From a candidate division TM6 bacterium RIFCSPHIGHO2_12_FULL_36_22 (GTDB lineage: Bacteria; Babelota; Babeliae; Babelales; UBA12409): a stretch of DNA of 64,000 bases. The stretch is taken from contig METK01000003.1 in assembly GCA_001771315.1 (NCBI GenBank), positions 1-64,000 on the forward strand, given 5' to 3'. Below, piece after piece: positions 45,890 through 56,711 of this stretch. Both the position numbers and the translations under genes were made by a program. Position 1 is the stretch's first letter; every line of letters begins with the position of its first letter. The notes beneath the pieces are model-generated. The model saw only the letters and a program-made list of their open reading frames with translations. It was not told where the DNA came from and made no database searches.

Positions 45890-46309
45890 ATGGATTTTAA
45901 CAAGACCTTCTATCTTAGCAAAGAAGCTCGAGCTCCAAAGTGGCATCTCATTGATGCTGAGGGTAAAATTTTAGGTCGACTAGCAACTGAGATTGCTGAA
46001 ATATTGCGCGGCAAAAATAAGGCATACTATACGCCTCATACAGATGCTGGTGATTATGTCGTTGTTATCAACGCAAAAAAAGTAAAAATGACGGGTGAAA
46101 AGGAGACTGATAAGATCTACCTTAGTTACAGTGGCTGGATGGGTGGTCAAAAAGAAAGAACACCACGACAACTTTTGGAAAAACGTCCAACTGAAATTCT
46201 ACAACATGCTGTCAAAGGTATGTTGCCAAAGAATCGTCTTTCTGGACAAGTTATCAAAAAGCTTAAAATATATGCTGGTTCTGAGCACCCACACATGGGT
46301 CAAATTTAA
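45890..46309 (+). CDS. rplM: Ribosomal protein L13
   Basis: Early-assembling 50S protein. The 139-residue product has the family signatures WHLIDAEGKILGRLATEIAE, the DAGDYVVVINAKKVKMTG segment, PTEILQHAVKGMLPKNRLSG and IYAGSEHPHMGQ. rpsI (S9), which usually follows rplM in one operon, is missing; instead a terminator and a convergent protease gene follow. Confidence 0.96.
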   Translation: MDFNKTFYLSKEARAPKWHLIDAEGKILGRLATEIAEILRGKNKAYYTPHTDAGDYVVVINAKKVKMTGEKETDKIYLSYSGWMGGQKERTPRQLLEKRPTEILQHAVKGMLPKNRLSGQVIKKLKIYAGSEHPHMGQI

Positions 46310-46329
46310 TCTATATCAGATATAGTTAT

Positions 46330-46368
46330 ATAAAAAAGCCACGGTGTTTAACATCGTGGCTTTTTTAT
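46330..46368. terminator. Bidirectional terminator between rplM and rseP
   Basis: AAAAAAGCCACG and CGTGGCTTTTTT form a 12-bp stem with A-run and T-run at the two ends, so it can terminate the converging rplM and rseP transcripts. Confidence 0.88.
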
Positions 46369-46407
46369 TTGTAATAAATCAGATGTGATTTATATTTGCT
46401 TAGATAA

Positions 46408-47535
46408 TTATGATGTAAACATTGCCAAGATAGAATGAATATTGATTCCAATCAGGCTTAAAATATCCTTGAGCGATAAGACGATAAAGAGAGCCAATAC
46501 GCTAATCCATGAAACATAGTGGATAGCTATACGAATTTTTTCTGATAAGGGACGTCTAATTATGGCCTCTATCGTGTTAAATAGAATTTGACCACCATCG
46601 GTAATAGGAACAGGAATCATGTTTAAAAATGCCAAATTTATGCTAAGAAATGCTAAAAGTAGAAAGAATATTCTATAGCCTAGGCGTGCGCCCATGACTA
46701 TCTGAGCAACAATCATGATTGGGCCAGCTAGGTCACCCTTAGCTTGTCGAGTTATAATAGATTTAAAGCTGGCTACTACGTTCCAAAAACAGCTGATTGT
46801 TTCAGAAAATCCCATTTTAATGCTTTCAAAAAGTCCAAGGGATGGCATTATTTCCGTTTTAAAGAGCACACCAATTTGGCCTTGCGGATTCAATTGAACT
46901 GGTACAACTCGTTGCTTATTTGCCTGCTCAATTGTCAAATGAACCTGTTTGCCTGCATTAGATCGTAAAAATGCAATTACTTCACTGGCATTAGTAAATT
47001 TTGTAGAGCCATTGCCAGCAATGATTTTATCTTGTACTTGGAGACCTGCTTTCAGACCAACTGAACCAGGAGTAAAGCCGGCGATGATGGTTTCTTGTTT
47101 GTAGGCAGGGTTAATGAGTTGAGATTTAGGCATTCCAACTGTAAATAAAAAGCTAAAAATTACAAAACCGAGCAAAAAGTTGAAGGTAATTCCGCCGAGC
47201 ATGACAATTAGTTTTTGCCAATATGGTGTTTCAGAGAAAAATTTGCCGGGAATTTGCATTTTTGCTATTTGCTCAGGATCTTTTTCATCAGGATCTAGGG
47301 CATCTACAATTTCTACGTATCCACCTAATGGGAGTGCTGATAGCTGAAATGTGGTATGGCCAATTTTCTTTTTTATGATGCTTGGACCCATACCGATTGA
47401 GAAAGATGGTGCTTTGATTTTAAGGAGCTTGGCAAATATAAAATGACCAAATTCATGAAAGCCAATAAGAAATCCTACTCCGAAAACACCAACAAATAAA
47501 AAAAATGCGCTTTGTATCAATGCAGCTATAGCCAT
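46408..47535 (-). CDS. rseP: Site-2 protease RseP (M50 family)
   Basis: Intramembrane zinc protease, in E. coli cleaving the anti-sigma factor RseA. The 375-residue protein has HEFGH in the first TM region (GFLIGFHEFGHFIFAKLLKI), one visible PDZ domain (LKAGLQVQDKIIAGNGSTKF), the third zinc ligand in MIPVPITDGGQIL, and a C-terminal TM pair. A single PDZ domain instead of E. coli's two is common. It is alone on its strand, without the usual dxr/bamA neighbours, so its substrate is unclear. Confidence 0.93.
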   Translation of the reverse strand: MAIAALIQSAFFLFVGVFGVGFLIGFHEFGHFIFAKLLKIKAPSFSIGMGPSIIKKKIGHTTFQLSALPLGGYVEIVDALDPDEKDPEQIAKMQIPGKFFSETPYWQKLIVMLGGITFNFLLGFVIFSFLFTVGMPKSQLINPAYKQETIIAGFTPGSVGLKAGLQVQDKIIAGNGSTKFTNASEVIAFLRSNAGKQVHLTIEQANKQRVVPVQLNPQGQIGVLFKTEIMPSLGLFESIKMGFSETISCFWNVVASFKSIITRQAKGDLAGPIMIVAQIVMGARLGYRIFFLLLAFLSINLAFLNMIPVPITDGGQILFNTIEAIIRRPLSEKIRIAIHYVSWISVLALFIVLSLKDILSLIGINIHSILAMFTS

Positions 47536-47656
47536 CTATACTCCTTAAATAATATTTTTTTGAACTTTTTATTGAGAAATTCAGATTAGCATGTATATTA
47601 AATAGTGTCCATTTTGTCCAAGTATTGCCAGATGTATTATTTATCTGAATCTTGAC

Positions 47657-47684
47657 TTGAAAAAAATACTAAAAAAGGTAGACT
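47657..47684 (+). promoter_or_regulatory. Candidate promoter of the str-S10-spc superoperon
   Basis: TTGAAA, a 16-base spacer and TAGACT about 100 bases before rpsL, in the 248-base gap after the divergent rseP. The spacer is A-rich. No other regulatory structure is obvious there. Confidence 0.5.
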
Positions 47685-47783
47685 ATTTATATACATTCAT
47701 GAAAAAAGACCTTTTATTAGTCATTTCTTGTGTATAAAAAAGTGATCATTTCTAAAAATAACCGATAGAGGATTTGTTGCATT

Positions 47784-48155
47784 ATGCCTACAGTCAATCA
47801 GCTTATTCGTAAAAAAAGAAAGCAAACTAAAGACAAGCCAAAGGGTCCGGCTCTTAAGCTTTGTCCTCAGGTGCGAGGTGTTTGTACTCGTGTGTTTACT
47901 ACAACACCTAAAAAGCCTAACTCAGCGTTGCGTAAAGTTGCAAGAGTTAAGCTATCTAATGGCATGGAAGTCAGTGCATACATCCCAGGAGAAGGTCATA
48001 ACTTACAGGAACACTCTGTGGTCTTGATCCGTGGTGGTCGAGTCCGTGATTTGCCGGGTGTTAAGTACCACATTATTCGTGGGGCTTTGGATACAGCTGG
48101 TGTAGAAAATAGAAAGCAGTCCCGCTCATTGTATGGTGCAAAGCGGCCTAAATAA
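47784..48155 (+). CDS. rpsL: Ribosomal protein S12
   Basis: Decoding-centre protein and site of streptomycin resistance changes. The 123-residue product has [20 protein letters not shown] with Lys at the classical resistance position (wild-type) and [25 protein letters not shown] precedes the ATG. First gene of the str region. Confidence 0.97.
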   Translation: MPTVNQLIRKKRKQTKDKPKGPALKLCPQVRGVCTRVFTTTPKKPNSALRKVARVKLSNGMEVSAYIPGEGHNLQEHSVVLIRGGRVRDLPGVKYHIIRGALDTAGVENRKQSRSLYGAKRPK

Positions 48156-48183
48156 ATTGAATTGCTAAGAGGAATTAAAGATT

Positions 48184-48666
48184 ATGCCTAGAAGAAAAAA
48201 AAGTAGTTTTACTCGAGACATCGGAGTTGATCTCGTTTATCAATCCGAAGTTGTGCAAAAATTGATTAATATGATCATGAAGCAGGGTAAAAAAAATACT
48301 GCACAGCGCATTGTTTATGGAGCGCTAGATATTTTGGCTCAGAAAAACAAGGGTGATAAACAAAAGGCGTTTGAATTATTTGAACGTGCTTTTAATCAAG
48401 TTACTCCGTCAGTTGAAGTGCGTCCACGCCGTGTTGGTGGTAGTGTATATCAAATACCTGTAGCTGTTCAGCCTTTACGTGCACGCGCATTAGCCTTTAG
48501 ATGGGTTATTAAAGCTGCGGCAGCTCGTCCAGCAAAATCTATGGATCAGCGTTTGGCGCATGAATTTATGGATGCGGCAGAAGGTCGCGGTGGTGCGATC
48601 AAAAAGAAGATGGAAGTTCACAAAATGGCCGAATCCAACAGGGCCTTTTCCCATTATGCATGGTAG
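48184..48666 (+). CDS. rpsG: Ribosomal protein S7
   Basis: Primary binder of the 16S 3' domain. At 160 residues it has the typical helical core (ARALAFRWVIKAAAARPAKS, MDQRLAHEFMDAAEGRGGAI, KKKMEVHKMAESNRAFSHYA) and the PSVEVRPRRVGGSVYQIPV loop. It sits between rpsL and fusA. Confidence 0.97.
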   Translation: MPRRKKSSFTRDIGVDLVYQSEVVQKLINMIMKQGKKNTAQRIVYGALDILAQKNKGDKQKAFELFERAFNQVTPSVEVRPRRVGGSVYQIPVAVQPLRARALAFRWVIKAAAARPAKSMDQRLAHEFMDAAEGRGGAIKKKMEVHKMAESNRAFSHYAW

Positions 48667-48681
48667 GATGACGAGTATAAT

Positions 48682-50745
48682 ATGAGTACGAAATTAAGCG
48701 ATTATAGAAATATTGGAATTGTTGCTCACATTGATGCGGGTAAAACAACGGTAACGGAACGTATTTTGTTCTATACAGGTGTTTCGCATAAAATAGGTGA
48801 AGTTCATGAAGGCGCAGCTGTTATGGACTGGATGGAGCAAGAGCGTGAGCGTGGTATTACGATTACGTCAGCAGCAACGACTTGTTTCTGGAAAGACCGA
48901 CAAATTAATATTATTGATACCCCGGGTCACGTTGATTTTACAATTGAAGTGGGCCGGTCTTTGCGTGTTCTTGACAGTATGGTGGGTGTTTTTTGTGGTG
49001 TAGGTGGTGTGCAGCCTCAATCTGAAACTGTATGGCGTCAAGCGAATCGTTATAAAGTTCCTCGTATTGCTTTTGTTAATAAGCTTGATCGTATTGGAGC
49101 AGACTACCTTAAGGTTATTGAAGACATCAACTTAAAGTTAAAAGGTAATGCAGTTTCTATGCAATTACAAGTTGGTAAATCAGAAGATTTTAATGGTATA
49201 ATTGATTTGGTTCAAATGAAGATGGCCACATTTTCAGGTGAGATGGGCACTGATGTAACTTGGTCAGATATTCCTGAAGATTATAAAGCAGAAGCAGAAA
49301 AATATAGAACATTGCTTGTTGAAAAAATATGTGATACAGACGATGATCTTGCAGAAAAATATCTCGCTGGCGAAGAAGTTACTGTTGATGAATTAAAGGC
49401 TGCTATCCGTAAAGCGGTGATTAATTTAGAATTAACACCGGCATTTTGTGGTACAGCATTTAAAAACAAAGGCGTTCAGCTTTTACTGGATGCTGTTGTA
49501 GATTATCTGCCATCACCATTAGATGTTCCTCCTGTTGAAGGTGTTAATCCTAAAACAGATGTAGTGGAAATTCGAAAAGCAGATAAATCAGAACCATTTA
49601 GTGCATTAGCATTTAAAATTATGACCGACCCATTTGTGGGTGTTTTGACATTTATTCGTGTATATTCCGGAGTATTGAAATCCGGATCATATGTTCTTAA
49701 TACGCGTACTGGTGAAAAAGAACGTGTTAGTCGTTTGGTTCAAATGCATGCTGATAAACGAGAAGAGATTCAAGATGTTGGAGCTGGTGATATCGCCGCT
49801 GTGGTTGGTATTAAAGATGTTGCAACTGGTGATACTCTTTGTGATGAAAAATATCCAATTGCGCTTGAGTCCATTGATATTCCACCTGCAGTTATTTCAG
49901 CTTCGGTTGAACCTAAAAACAAGGGTGAATATGAAAAAATGGCTCTTGCTTTACGTAAGATGATGTTGGAAGATCCATCATTCCGTTATTCATATGATAA
50001 AGAAACTGGTCAAACTGTTATTTCTGGTATGGGTGAATTGCACTTAGAAATAGTTGTAGATCGTCTTAGACGGGAGCAAAAAGTTGATCTTACTCAGGGT
50101 AGGATGCAGGTTGCGTACAAAGAAACTATTCGTGTACCAGTTGATGTTGAAGCAAAATATATCAAACAATCTGGTGGTCGTGGTCAATATGGACACGTAT
50201 GGATTAAGTTTGAGCCGCTAGAGCGAGGAAAAGGGTTTGAATTTGTAAATGGAGTTACTGGTGGATCGATTCCAAGAGAATTTATTGCACCGGTTGAAAA
50301 AGGGTTGTTATCAGCTAAAGATAATGGCGTTCTTGCAAATTATCCCGTAGTAGATTTTAAGGCTACGTTGTATGACGGTTCGTATCATGACGTTGACTCT
50401 TCCGAGGAAGCGTTTAAAGCCGCGGCACGTATGGCATTTAAAAAAGGTATGCAACAGGCTTCTCCAGTATTATTAGAGCCTGTTATGAAGGTAGAAGTGG
50501 AGACACCAGATGAATATATGGGTGACGTTATGGGAGATTTAAACTCACGACGTGGTCGTATATTGGGTATGGAGGCCAAAGGTACTTCGCAGGTTATTGC
50601 TGCAGAAGTTCCTTTAGCAGAAATGGTCGGCTATGCAACTGACTTGCGTTCGATGACAAAAGGGCGTGCGACATATTCGATGGAATTTGAATGCTATCGT
50701 GAAGTGCCGCAACAAGTTCAGGACGAGATAGCTGGCGAAAAGTAA
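48682..50745 (+). CDS. fusA: Elongation factor G
   Basis: Translocation GTPase, 687 residues. GTP motifs: [32 protein letters not shown] (switch I), [13 protein letters not shown] and NKLDR; domain IV carries [11 protein letters not shown] and domain V ends with [20 protein letters not shown]. Length and domain order are canonical. Only one EF-G is present in this window. Confidence 0.98.
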   Translation: MSTKLSDYRNIGIVAHIDAGKTTVTERILFYTGVSHKIGEVHEGAAVMDWMEQERERGITITSAATTCFWKDRQINIIDTPGHVDFTIEVGRSLRVLDSMVGVFCGVGGVQPQSETVWRQANRYKVPRIAFVNKLDRIGADYLKVIEDINLKLKGNAVSMQLQVGKSEDFNGIIDLVQMKMATFSGEMGTDVTWSDIPEDYKAEAEKYRTLLVEKICDTDDDLAEKYLAGEEVTVDELKAAIRKAVINLELTPAFCGTAFKNKGVQLLLDAVVDYLPSPLDVPPVEGVNPKTDVVEIRKADKSEPFSALAFKIMTDPFVGVLTFIRVYSGVLKSGSYVLNTRTGEKERVSRLVQMHADKREEIQDVGAGDIAAVVGIKDVATGDTLCDEKYPIALESIDIPPAVISASVEPKNKGEYEKMALALRKMMLEDPSFRYSYDKETGQTVISGMGELHLEIVVDRLRREQKVDLTQGRMQVAYKETIRVPVDVEAKYIKQSGGRGQYGHVWIKFEPLERGKGFEFVNGVTGGSIPREFIAPVEKGLLSAKDNGVLANYPVVDFKATLYDGSYHDVDSSEEAFKAAARMAFKKGMQQASPVLLEPVMKVEVETPDEYMGDVMGDLNSRRGRILGMEAKGTSQVIAAEVPLAEMVGYATDLRSMTKGRATYSMEFECYREVPQQVQDEIAGEK

Positions 50746-50788
50746 ACGGTAAGTTAAGATAAACAGTTTTTTCAGGAGAAAAAATATT

Positions 50789-51979
50789 ATGGCAAAAGAT
50801 ACGTTTGAGCGTAAGAAGCCCCATGTTAACGTTGGTACTATTGGTCACGTTGATCATGGTAAAACCACATTAACTGCGGCTATTACAAAGAGACAATCTG
50901 ATAAAGGATTGGCGAGTTTTAAAGAATTTAGTGCTATTGATAATGCGCCAGAAGAAAGAGAACGTGGTATTACGATTGCAACATCACATGTTGAATATGA
51001 AACACCAAAGCGTCACTATGCTCACGTTGACTGTCCTGGTCACGCTGACTATGTAAAGAATATGATTACTGGTGCTGCACAGATGGATGGTGCTATTTTG
51101 GTAGTATCTGCTGCTGATGGTGCTATGCCTCAAACTCGTGAGCACTTGTTACTTGCTAAAAACGTGAACGTTCCTACGATCGTTGTTTTCCTTAATAAAG
51201 TTGACATGGTTGACGATGAGGAAATGGTTGAAATGGTTGAAGAAGAACTTCGTGAATTAATAACCAAGTATGGTTTTGATGGTGCAAATGTACCTGTAAT
51301 TAAGGGTTCTGCTCTTAAATGTCTTGAAGGTGAAGATTCAGAAATTGGTTGTGGTGCTATTGATAGACTTATGGATGCTATTGATACTTATATTCCAGAA
51401 CCAGCTCGTGAAATTGATAAACCATTCATGATGGCTGTTGAAGGTGTATTCTCTATACCAGGCCGTGGTACAGTTGCTACAGGTAGAATTGAACGTGGTG
51501 TTGTTAAAATTGGTGATGACGTTCAAGTTCTTGGATTCGATAAAAACATTGCAACAACTGTTACTGGTGTTGAAATGTTTAAAAAGTTGCTGGATCAAGG
51601 TCAAGCTGGTGATAACGTTGGTCTTTTACTGCGTGGTGTTAAAAAAGAAGACATTCAACGTGGTATGGTGATCTGTAAACCAGGTGCAATGAAGCTACAT
51701 AAGAAATTTAAGTGTCAAGCTTATATTCTTAACAAAGATGAAGGTGGTCGTCATAGTCCATTTTTCACTGGTTATCGTCCTCAGTTCTACATTAGAACAA
51801 CAGACGTTACAGGTATTGTAAGTTTGCCTGCTGGACGCGAAATGGTTATGCCTGGTGATGATGCTGAATTCAATATTGAATTGATTGCACCAGTTGCTAT
51901 CGAAAATGATATGCGCTTTACAATTCGTGAAGGTGGTCGAACAGTTGGATCCGGTGTTGTTACTGAGGTTACTGATTAA
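50789..51979 (+). CDS. tuf: Elongation factor Tu
   Basis: Delivers aminoacyl-tRNA to the ribosome. The 396-residue protein has [35 protein letters not shown] (switch I), [31 protein letters not shown] and the domain II/III segments [14 protein letters not shown] and [25 protein letters not shown] precedes the ATG. No second tuf copy is seen near secE. Confidence 0.98.
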   Translation: MAKDTFERKKPHVNVGTIGHVDHGKTTLTAAITKRQSDKGLASFKEFSAIDNAPEERERGITIATSHVEYETPKRHYAHVDCPGHADYVKNMITGAAQMDGAILVVSAADGAMPQTREHLLLAKNVNVPTIVVFLNKVDMVDDEEMVEMVEEELRELITKYGFDGANVPVIKGSALKCLEGEDSEIGCGAIDRLMDAIDTYIPEPAREIDKPFMMAVEGVFSIPGRGTVATGRIERGVVKIGDDVQVLGFDKNIATTVTGVEMFKKLLDQGQAGDNVGLLLRGVKKEDIQRGMVICKPGAMKLHKKFKCQAYILNKDEGGRHSPFFTGYRPQFYIRTTDVTGIVSLPAGREMVMPGDDAEFNIELIAPVAIENDMRFTIREGGRTVGSGVVTEVTD

Positions 51980-51994
51980 GTTTAGGTTTAACTA

Positions 51995-52300
51995 ATGAAA
52001 AAACAAAGAATTAGATTAACATTAAAATCCTACGACCATCAATTGCTTGATAAGGCCGTTAAACAAATTGTTCTAACAGTTAGAAGAACAGGGTCCCATA
52101 TGGTGGGCCCTGTTCCAATGCCTAACAAAAAACGATGTTTTACAGTTTTGCGATCTCCACACGTGGATAAAAAATCGCGAGAGCAGTTTGAGATTATTAC
52201 GCACAGACGTATTCTAGATATCTTATCCCCTTCGGATCAGACGATGGATGCGCTGATGAAATTAAGTATTTCATCAGGTGTTGATGTAGAGATTCGTTAG
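51995..52300 (+). CDS. rpsJ: Ribosomal protein S10
   Basis: 101 residues with [20 protein letters not shown], the [20 protein letters not shown] loop and [18 protein letters not shown]. Begins the S10 section and follows tuf by 15 bases, joining str and S10 operons. Confidence 0.97.
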   Translation: MKKQRIRLTLKSYDHQLLDKAVKQIVLTVRRTGSHMVGPVPMPNKKRCFTVLRSPHVDKKSREQFEIITHRRILDILSPSDQTMDALMKLSISSGVDVEIR

Positions 52301-52314
52301 AAAGGGCTAGTTAT

Positions 52315-52938
52315 ATGATTTGCGGTCTTTGGGGTAGAAAAATTGGTATGACACAGATCTTTAAAGATGATCAGACTGTCATTCCAGTTACTGTTATTGA
52401 CGCATCGCATTGGGTAATTACACAAATAAAGACCACTGCGTGTGACGGGTATGATGCAGTACAAGTTGGTCAAGTGCGTAAAAAGTACAATAATGATCAA
52501 TTTAGTCCTGCTTGGCTTAAGGAGCCTCGGAAATATTTTAGTAATATGAAAGAGGTTAAGTTGTCAGAAGAAAATACAGCATTGAAAGTTGGTCAAGCTG
52601 TTGAATTTTATAATGATTTGCAAGAAGGTGCAACAGTTAATGTCTTTGGCACAACAATCGGTAAAGGTTTTGCCGGTGTTATGAAAAGACATAATTTTAG
52701 TGGTGGTCGAAAGACACATGGTTCGACATTTCACCGAGCTCCAGGTTCGATTAGTTTTTGGGCTACACAGGGACGTGTTATTAAAGGTAAAAAATTGCCT
52801 GGACATATGGGTTCTGTAAAGCGAGTTATGAAAAATCTTGAGATTATCAAGATTGATCCTAATGCGCAAATTATTTTGGTTAAAGGATCAGTACCTGGTA
52901 GACCAGGATCATTAGTATTTGTGCAAAAGAATGGATAG
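52315..52938 (+). CDS. rplC: Ribosomal protein L3
   Basis: 207-residue 50S assembly initiator. It opens with WGRKIGMTQIFKDDQTVIPV and has the long loop GFAGVMKRHNFSGGRKTHGS, then the PGSISFWATQGRVIKGKKLP and GHMGSVKRV segments that reach the peptidyl-transferase centre. Confidence 0.97.
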   Translation: MICGLWGRKIGMTQIFKDDQTVIPVTVIDASHWVITQIKTTACDGYDAVQVGQVRKKYNNDQFSPAWLKEPRKYFSNMKEVKLSEENTALKVGQAVEFYNDLQEGATVNVFGTTIGKGFAGVMKRHNFSGGRKTHGSTFHRAPGSISFWATQGRVIKGKKLPGHMGSVKRVMKNLEIIKIDPNAQIILVKGSVPGRPGSLVFVQKNG

Positions 52939-52941
52939 ACG

Positions 52942-53583
52942 ATGACAGAACAGAAAACAGAAAATAAAAAAGGTTTGACAGTTTTGACTGCGCAAGACGT
53001 AGGTTTAACTGCGCGTGTTGATGCATCAAATGCTGCAAATTTTTCTCAATACGTACGAACATTATTGCTCAATTGGCGACAAGGGACAGTGGGCGTTAAG
53101 GGACGTTCAGACGTCAGCTATTCAAACAAAAAACCATGGAAGCAAAAGGGTACAGGTAGAGCTCGAGCGGGTTCAGCACGTTCGCCATTGTGGCGCGGTG
53201 GTGGTGTCATATTTGGACCACAAGCACGTACACGTAAAGTTTCTGTGCCTAAGGCGCTAAAAAAGCGTGTTCTTAATGAATTATTTGGACAATTGTTGGA
53301 TAACAATGCGGTTATAATATTGAATTGGATGTTGAATTCAAATGTTCCAAAAACATCTTTAGCAAATCGCATGTTGAAAGAACATAATTTATACGATTCA
53401 AAGATTCTTTTAATGCTTTCCAATGATGATATTTTGATGCAACGTTCTTTTTCTAATTTGCCGAATGTTCGATTGGTTTTATTTGATCAAATAAATGCAT
53501 TTGATTTAGCGCATGCAGAAAAAGTTCTTGTATTTGAAAAAGATATGGATTCCTTTAAAGAAATGGTGGCGCGATGGAATTAA
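52942..53583 (+). CDS. rplD: Ribosomal protein L4
   Basis: 213 residues with the exit-tunnel loop [20 protein letters not shown] followed by [20 protein letters not shown]. The N-terminal ~10 residues are a Lys/Thr/Glu-rich extension. Its end overlaps rplW by 10 bases. In proteobacteria L4 autoregulates the S10 operon, but no leader for that is evident here. Confidence 0.96.
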   Translation: MTEQKTENKKGLTVLTAQDVGLTARVDASNAANFSQYVRTLLLNWRQGTVGVKGRSDVSYSNKKPWKQKGTGRARAGSARSPLWRGGGVIFGPQARTRKVSVPKALKKRVLNELFGQLLDNNAVIILNWMLNSNVPKTSLANRMLKEHNLYDSKILLMLSNDDILMQRSFSNLPNVRLVLFDQINAFDLAHAEKVLVFEKDMDSFKEMVARWN

Positions 53584-53921
53584 GTATTTACGATATTATC
53601 AAAGGGCCAGTTCTTAGTGAGGATGCCCATAAGAAAAATAGAGATCTTGGACAGCTTGTATTACAAGTTCATTCAAGTGCGACCAAACCTTTAATCAAAG
53701 AAGCGATGAAAAAGCTTTTTAACGTTGAAGTTGATACTGTTCGAACTTATATTCGTCCGGGTAAACGTAAACGTGTGGGCCAAACTCGTCTTTTTCGTGA
53801 AGAAGGAAATGAAAAAAGAGCGAATATTACTCTCAAAGAAGGTTATACGCTTGATCTATTTGGAACGCAAGAGGTTGCTGCAATAGAGCGCCCTGCAAAA
53901 GAAAAGAAAAATGATAAGTAA
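53574..53921 (+). CDS. rplW: Ribosomal protein L23
   Basis: 115 residues; exit-tunnel protein and docking site for SRP and trigger factor. Visible: [17 protein letters not shown]-like start ([20 protein letters not shown]), [20 protein letters not shown] and [11 protein letters not shown] Lys-rich C-terminal tail of ~20 residues extends the usual length. Confidence 0.95.
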   Translation: MELSIYDIIKGPVLSEDAHKKNRDLGQLVLQVHSSATKPLIKEAMKKLFNVEVDTVRTYIRPGKRKRVGQTRLFREEGNEKRANITLKEGYTLDLFGTQEVAAIERPAKEKKNDK

Positions 53922-53945
53922 TCAAGGGATTAAAGGCGAATAACT

Positions 53946-54764
53946 ATGGCAATTATAACAAGAAAACCTCGGAGTGCTGCATTACGTTTCCAGACGTATG
54001 TTTCTACCGATGAGTTAACAAAGAAAAAGCCAGAAAAGAGTTTAACGGTTGGATTAAAACGAAAAGCTGGACGAAATGCCTATGGTCGCATAACAGTGCG
54101 TCATCGGGGTGGTGGAGCAGCTCGTTTATATCGTGTTGTTGATTTTAGACGCAGTGTTAAAGATGTTTCTGGTAAAGTTACAGCAATTGAATACGATCCG
54201 AATAGAAATGTGCCGATTGCTTTGGTAGTTTACAAAACCGGTGTAAAACGGTATATTTTATTACCAGAGGGGTTAAAGGTTGGAAACGAAGTTATAGCTT
54301 CTGTTGATGCTGAGGCAAAACTAGGTTGTTCACTACCATTTAGAAAAATACCTGTTGGATTTACTGTTCACAATGTTGAATTGAAACCCGGTTTAGGTGG
54401 AAAATTTGCAAGAAGTGCGGGAACTTCGGTTCAATTTGTAGCTAAATCAGATAAGTATGCTACTTTGCGTATGCCTTCAGGTGAAATGCGCAATGTTTTA
54501 CTAGATTGTTGGGCAACAGTTGGCGTACTTGGTAACGCAGATTATAAAAATATTGTTATTGGAAAAGCAGGAAGAACTCGTCATATGGGCTTCAGGCCGA
54601 CGGTTCGCGGTATGGCAATGAACCCTGTTGATCACCCACATGGTGGTGGTGAGGGTCGTTCGAAGTCCGGTAAGCACCCAGTTTCTCCTTGGGGTAAAGG
54701 TGCTAAAGGTACTCGAACGAGACGTCGTAAAGATGCTTTGATACTTAAAAGAAGAAAAAAATAA
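53946..54764 (+). CDS. rplB: Ribosomal protein L2
   Basis: 272 residues, near the peptidyl-transferase centre. Signatures: GRNAYGRITVRHRGGGAARL, LEYDPNR-like IEYDPNRNVPIALVVYKTG, the GTSVQFVAKSDKYATLRMPS strand, and GMAMNPVDHPHGGGEGRSKS, whose HPHGGGEG loop is intact. Confidence 0.97.
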   Translation: MAIITRKPRSAALRFQTYVSTDELTKKKPEKSLTVGLKRKAGRNAYGRITVRHRGGGAARLYRVVDFRRSVKDVSGKVTAIEYDPNRNVPIALVVYKTGVKRYILLPEGLKVGNEVIASVDAEAKLGCSLPFRKIPVGFTVHNVELKPGLGGKFARSAGTSVQFVAKSDKYATLRMPSGEMRNVLLDCWATVGVLGNADYKNIVIGKAGRTRHMGFRPTVRGMAMNPVDHPHGGGEGRSKSGKHPVSPWGKGAKGTRTRRRKDALILKRRKK

Positions 54765-54802
54765 GTAGGATTATATTATATGGCTAAAAAGGTTTTATAA
54801 TA

Positions 54803-55084
54803 ATGGCAAGATCATCAAAGAAGGGTCCTTTTGTAGATTCTTCATTAATGAAAAAAATTATTAATGCAAAAAAAGAGAGCAAACCGCAGGCAATTAAAAC
54901 GTGGTCTCGACGTAGTATGGTTCTTCCAGAATTTGTTGGATTAACTATTAACGTTCATGATGGACGTAAGTTTGTGCCTGTTTTTGTTTCCGAAAATATG
55001 GTAGGGTACTCTCTTGGTGAATTTGCTCCTACGCGTACTTTTAAGATGCACAGTGGACAACGTCAAGCTGGAGCAAAAGGATAA
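54803..55084 (+). CDS. rpsS: Ribosomal protein S19
   Basis: 93 residues: [60 protein letters not shown]. Normal length. An incidental six-codon frame just upstream is not counted as a gene. Confidence 0.97.
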   Translation: MARSSKKGPFVDSSLMKKIINAKKESKPQAIKTWSRRSMVLPEFVGLTINVHDGRKFVPVFVSENMVGYSLGEFAPTRTFKMHSGQRQAGAKG

Positions 55085-55087
55085 TTC

Positions 55088-55426
55088 ATGGAATACAATG
55101 CAAAAGCGCGTTACATTCGCGTTTCTCCATATAAATTACGTCCAGTAGTTGACGTTATTAGGGGTAAGAATGTTGACTACGCACTGAATTGGCTTTCAGT
55201 GCAAGCTCTTAAAAAAGTAGTACCATTGAAAAAGGTATTAGAATCAGCAGTGGCTAATGCAAAAGATCGTTCTGATTTAAGACCGTTTGATTTGCTGATT
55301 AAGGAAGTTAAAGTGGATCAAGGTCCTGTATTTAAATACTTTAAGCCAGGTTCAAAGGGAGCTGCAAAAGTTCAACGTAAACGGCTGAGCCATATCAGTA
55401 TAACTTTAACAAAGAAAGAGGCTTAG
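55088..55426 (+). CDS. rplV: Ribosomal protein L22
   Basis: 112 residues: YNAKARYIRVSPYKLRPVVD, the LESAVANAKDRSDLRPFDLL helix and the beta-hairpin GSKGAAKVQRKRLSHISITL, which lines the exit tunnel. Confidence 0.96.
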   Translation: MEYNAKARYIRVSPYKLRPVVDVIRGKNVDYALNWLSVQALKKVVPLKKVLESAVANAKDRSDLRPFDLLIKEVKVDQGPVFKYFKPGSKGAAKVQRKRLSHISITLTKKEA

Positions 55427-55427
55427 G

Positions 55428-56063
55428 ATGGGACAAAAGGTAAATCCAGTAGGCTTCCGCATAGGTGTTTATCGTCCGTGGACTTCTCGATGGTTTGCAC
55501 GTGGTTCATATGGTAAACAACTATTGCTAGATCAAAAAATACGTGAGTATTTGAAAAAATCTCTTGATGCCGCGGAAGTTGGTGATATTGAGATAGAAAA
55601 AACTGGTGATTCAGTTAAAATTATTATTCATACAGCTCGTGCAGGTATCGTTATTGGTAAAAAGGGTCAAGAAATCGACAAATTGCGTCGTGAATTGGCA
55701 CAAATTCTTGATATTTCGAGTGTTGAAATTTCAGTTCAAGAAATCAAATCGCCTGAATTGACTGCTCAATTAGTTGCTCAAAACATTGCAACACAGATTG
55801 AGCGTCGAGCTAACTATAAAAAAGTTATGAAAAAGGCAATGGCTGGAACAAGTCGTGCTGGTGCTCAAGGTGTTAAGATCTGTATAGCAGGAAGACTCGG
55901 CGGTGCAGAAATTGCACGTAGTGAATGGGGACGCGTTGGCTCTATTCCTCTGCATACTCTACGTTATGATATTGATTATGCTGCGGTAACAGCAATGACT
56001 ACTTACGGCATTATTGGTATTAAAGTGTGGATTTGTCGAGGCGAGTATCAACTTAAGAAATAA
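55428..56063 (+). CDS. rpsC: Ribosomal protein S3
   Basis: 211 residues at the mRNA entry site: MGQKVNPVGFRIGVYRPWTS, the KH motif IVIGKKGQEIDKLRRELAQI and a C-terminal domain with MKKAMAGTSRAGAQGVKICI and IAGRLGGAEIARSEW. One base separates it from the rplV stop. Confidence 0.97.
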   Translation: MGQKVNPVGFRIGVYRPWTSRWFARGSYGKQLLLDQKIREYLKKSLDAAEVGDIEIEKTGDSVKIIIHTARAGIVIGKKGQEIDKLRRELAQILDISSVEISVQEIKSPELTAQLVAQNIATQIERRANYKKVMKKAMAGTSRAGAQGVKICIAGRLGGAEIARSEWGRVGSIPLHTLRYDIDYAAVTAMTTYGIIGIKVWICRGEYQLKK

Positions 56064-56082
56064 TGAATAAGGAATTACAGAT

Positions 56083-56499
56083 ATGTTGATGCCCAAAAAA
56101 ACAAAATTTAGAAAAGTGCAACGTGGTACCATGAAGGGTCTATCCAAGGGTGGACGAGAAGTCATCTTTGGGAGCTATGGACTTCAAGCTGTAGAACCAG
56201 CATGGGTTTCTGCTGCACAGATCGAAGCAATGCGTGTAACTGTGAACAGAAGGCTAAAAAAGGTCGGACGGCTCTTTTTGCGAATTTTTCCAGATAAGCC
56301 TATTACAAAAAAGCCCGCTGAAACACGTATGGGTAAGGGTAAAGGTGCTCCTGAATTCTGGGTTTCAGTCGTTAAGCGTGGTCGTGTGCTTATTGAGATT
56401 GAAGGTCTAGAAGAACAAGAAGCAAAGGCAGTTTTAAAGTTAGCTAGTTACAAATTGCCGTTGAAAACAAAATTTGTAAGAAAGCAATCAGAGATATGA
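56083..56499 (+). CDS. rplP: Ribosomal protein L16
   Basis: 138 residues: [20 protein letters not shown] start, [40 protein letters not shown]. Overlaps the start of rpmC by 4 bases (ATGA type). Confidence 0.97.
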   Translation: MLMPKKTKFRKVQRGTMKGLSKGGREVIFGSYGLQAVEPAWVSAAQIEAMRVTVNRRLKKVGRLFLRIFPDKPITKKPAETRMGKGKGAPEFWVSVVKRGRVLIEIEGLEEQEAKAVLKLASYKLPLKTKFVRKQSEI

Positions 56500-56711
56500 A
56501 AAAAGAGTTAAAAGACCTACAGGGTCTCAACATGCAAGAACTAAAAGATAGAGCTGATGCATTGCGTCAAGAATTATTTAGTTTGAGGCTTCAGATTAGA
56601 ACGTCTTACGTGAAAGATAATTCGCAATTTAAAAAATTGCGTAAAGATATTGCGCGTGTGTTGACAGTTAAAACCCAAAAGGAAGCCCAGGAGGTTAACA
56701 GTGGCAACTAA
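56496..56711 (+). CDS. rpmC: Ribosomal protein L29
   Basis: 71 residues, two-helix protein at the tunnel exit: [20 protein letters not shown] and [20 protein letters not shown]. Overlaps rplP by 4 and rpsQ by 11 bases. Confidence 0.95.
   Translation: MKKELKDLQGLNMQELKDRADALRQELFSLRLQIRTSYVKDNSQFKKLRKDIARVLTVKTQKEAQEVNSGN

Noticed and set aside
54780-54800. Six-codon frame MAKKVL just before rpsS
   Set aside because: Too short to support. Its AAAAAGG probably serves as the rpsS ribosome site.
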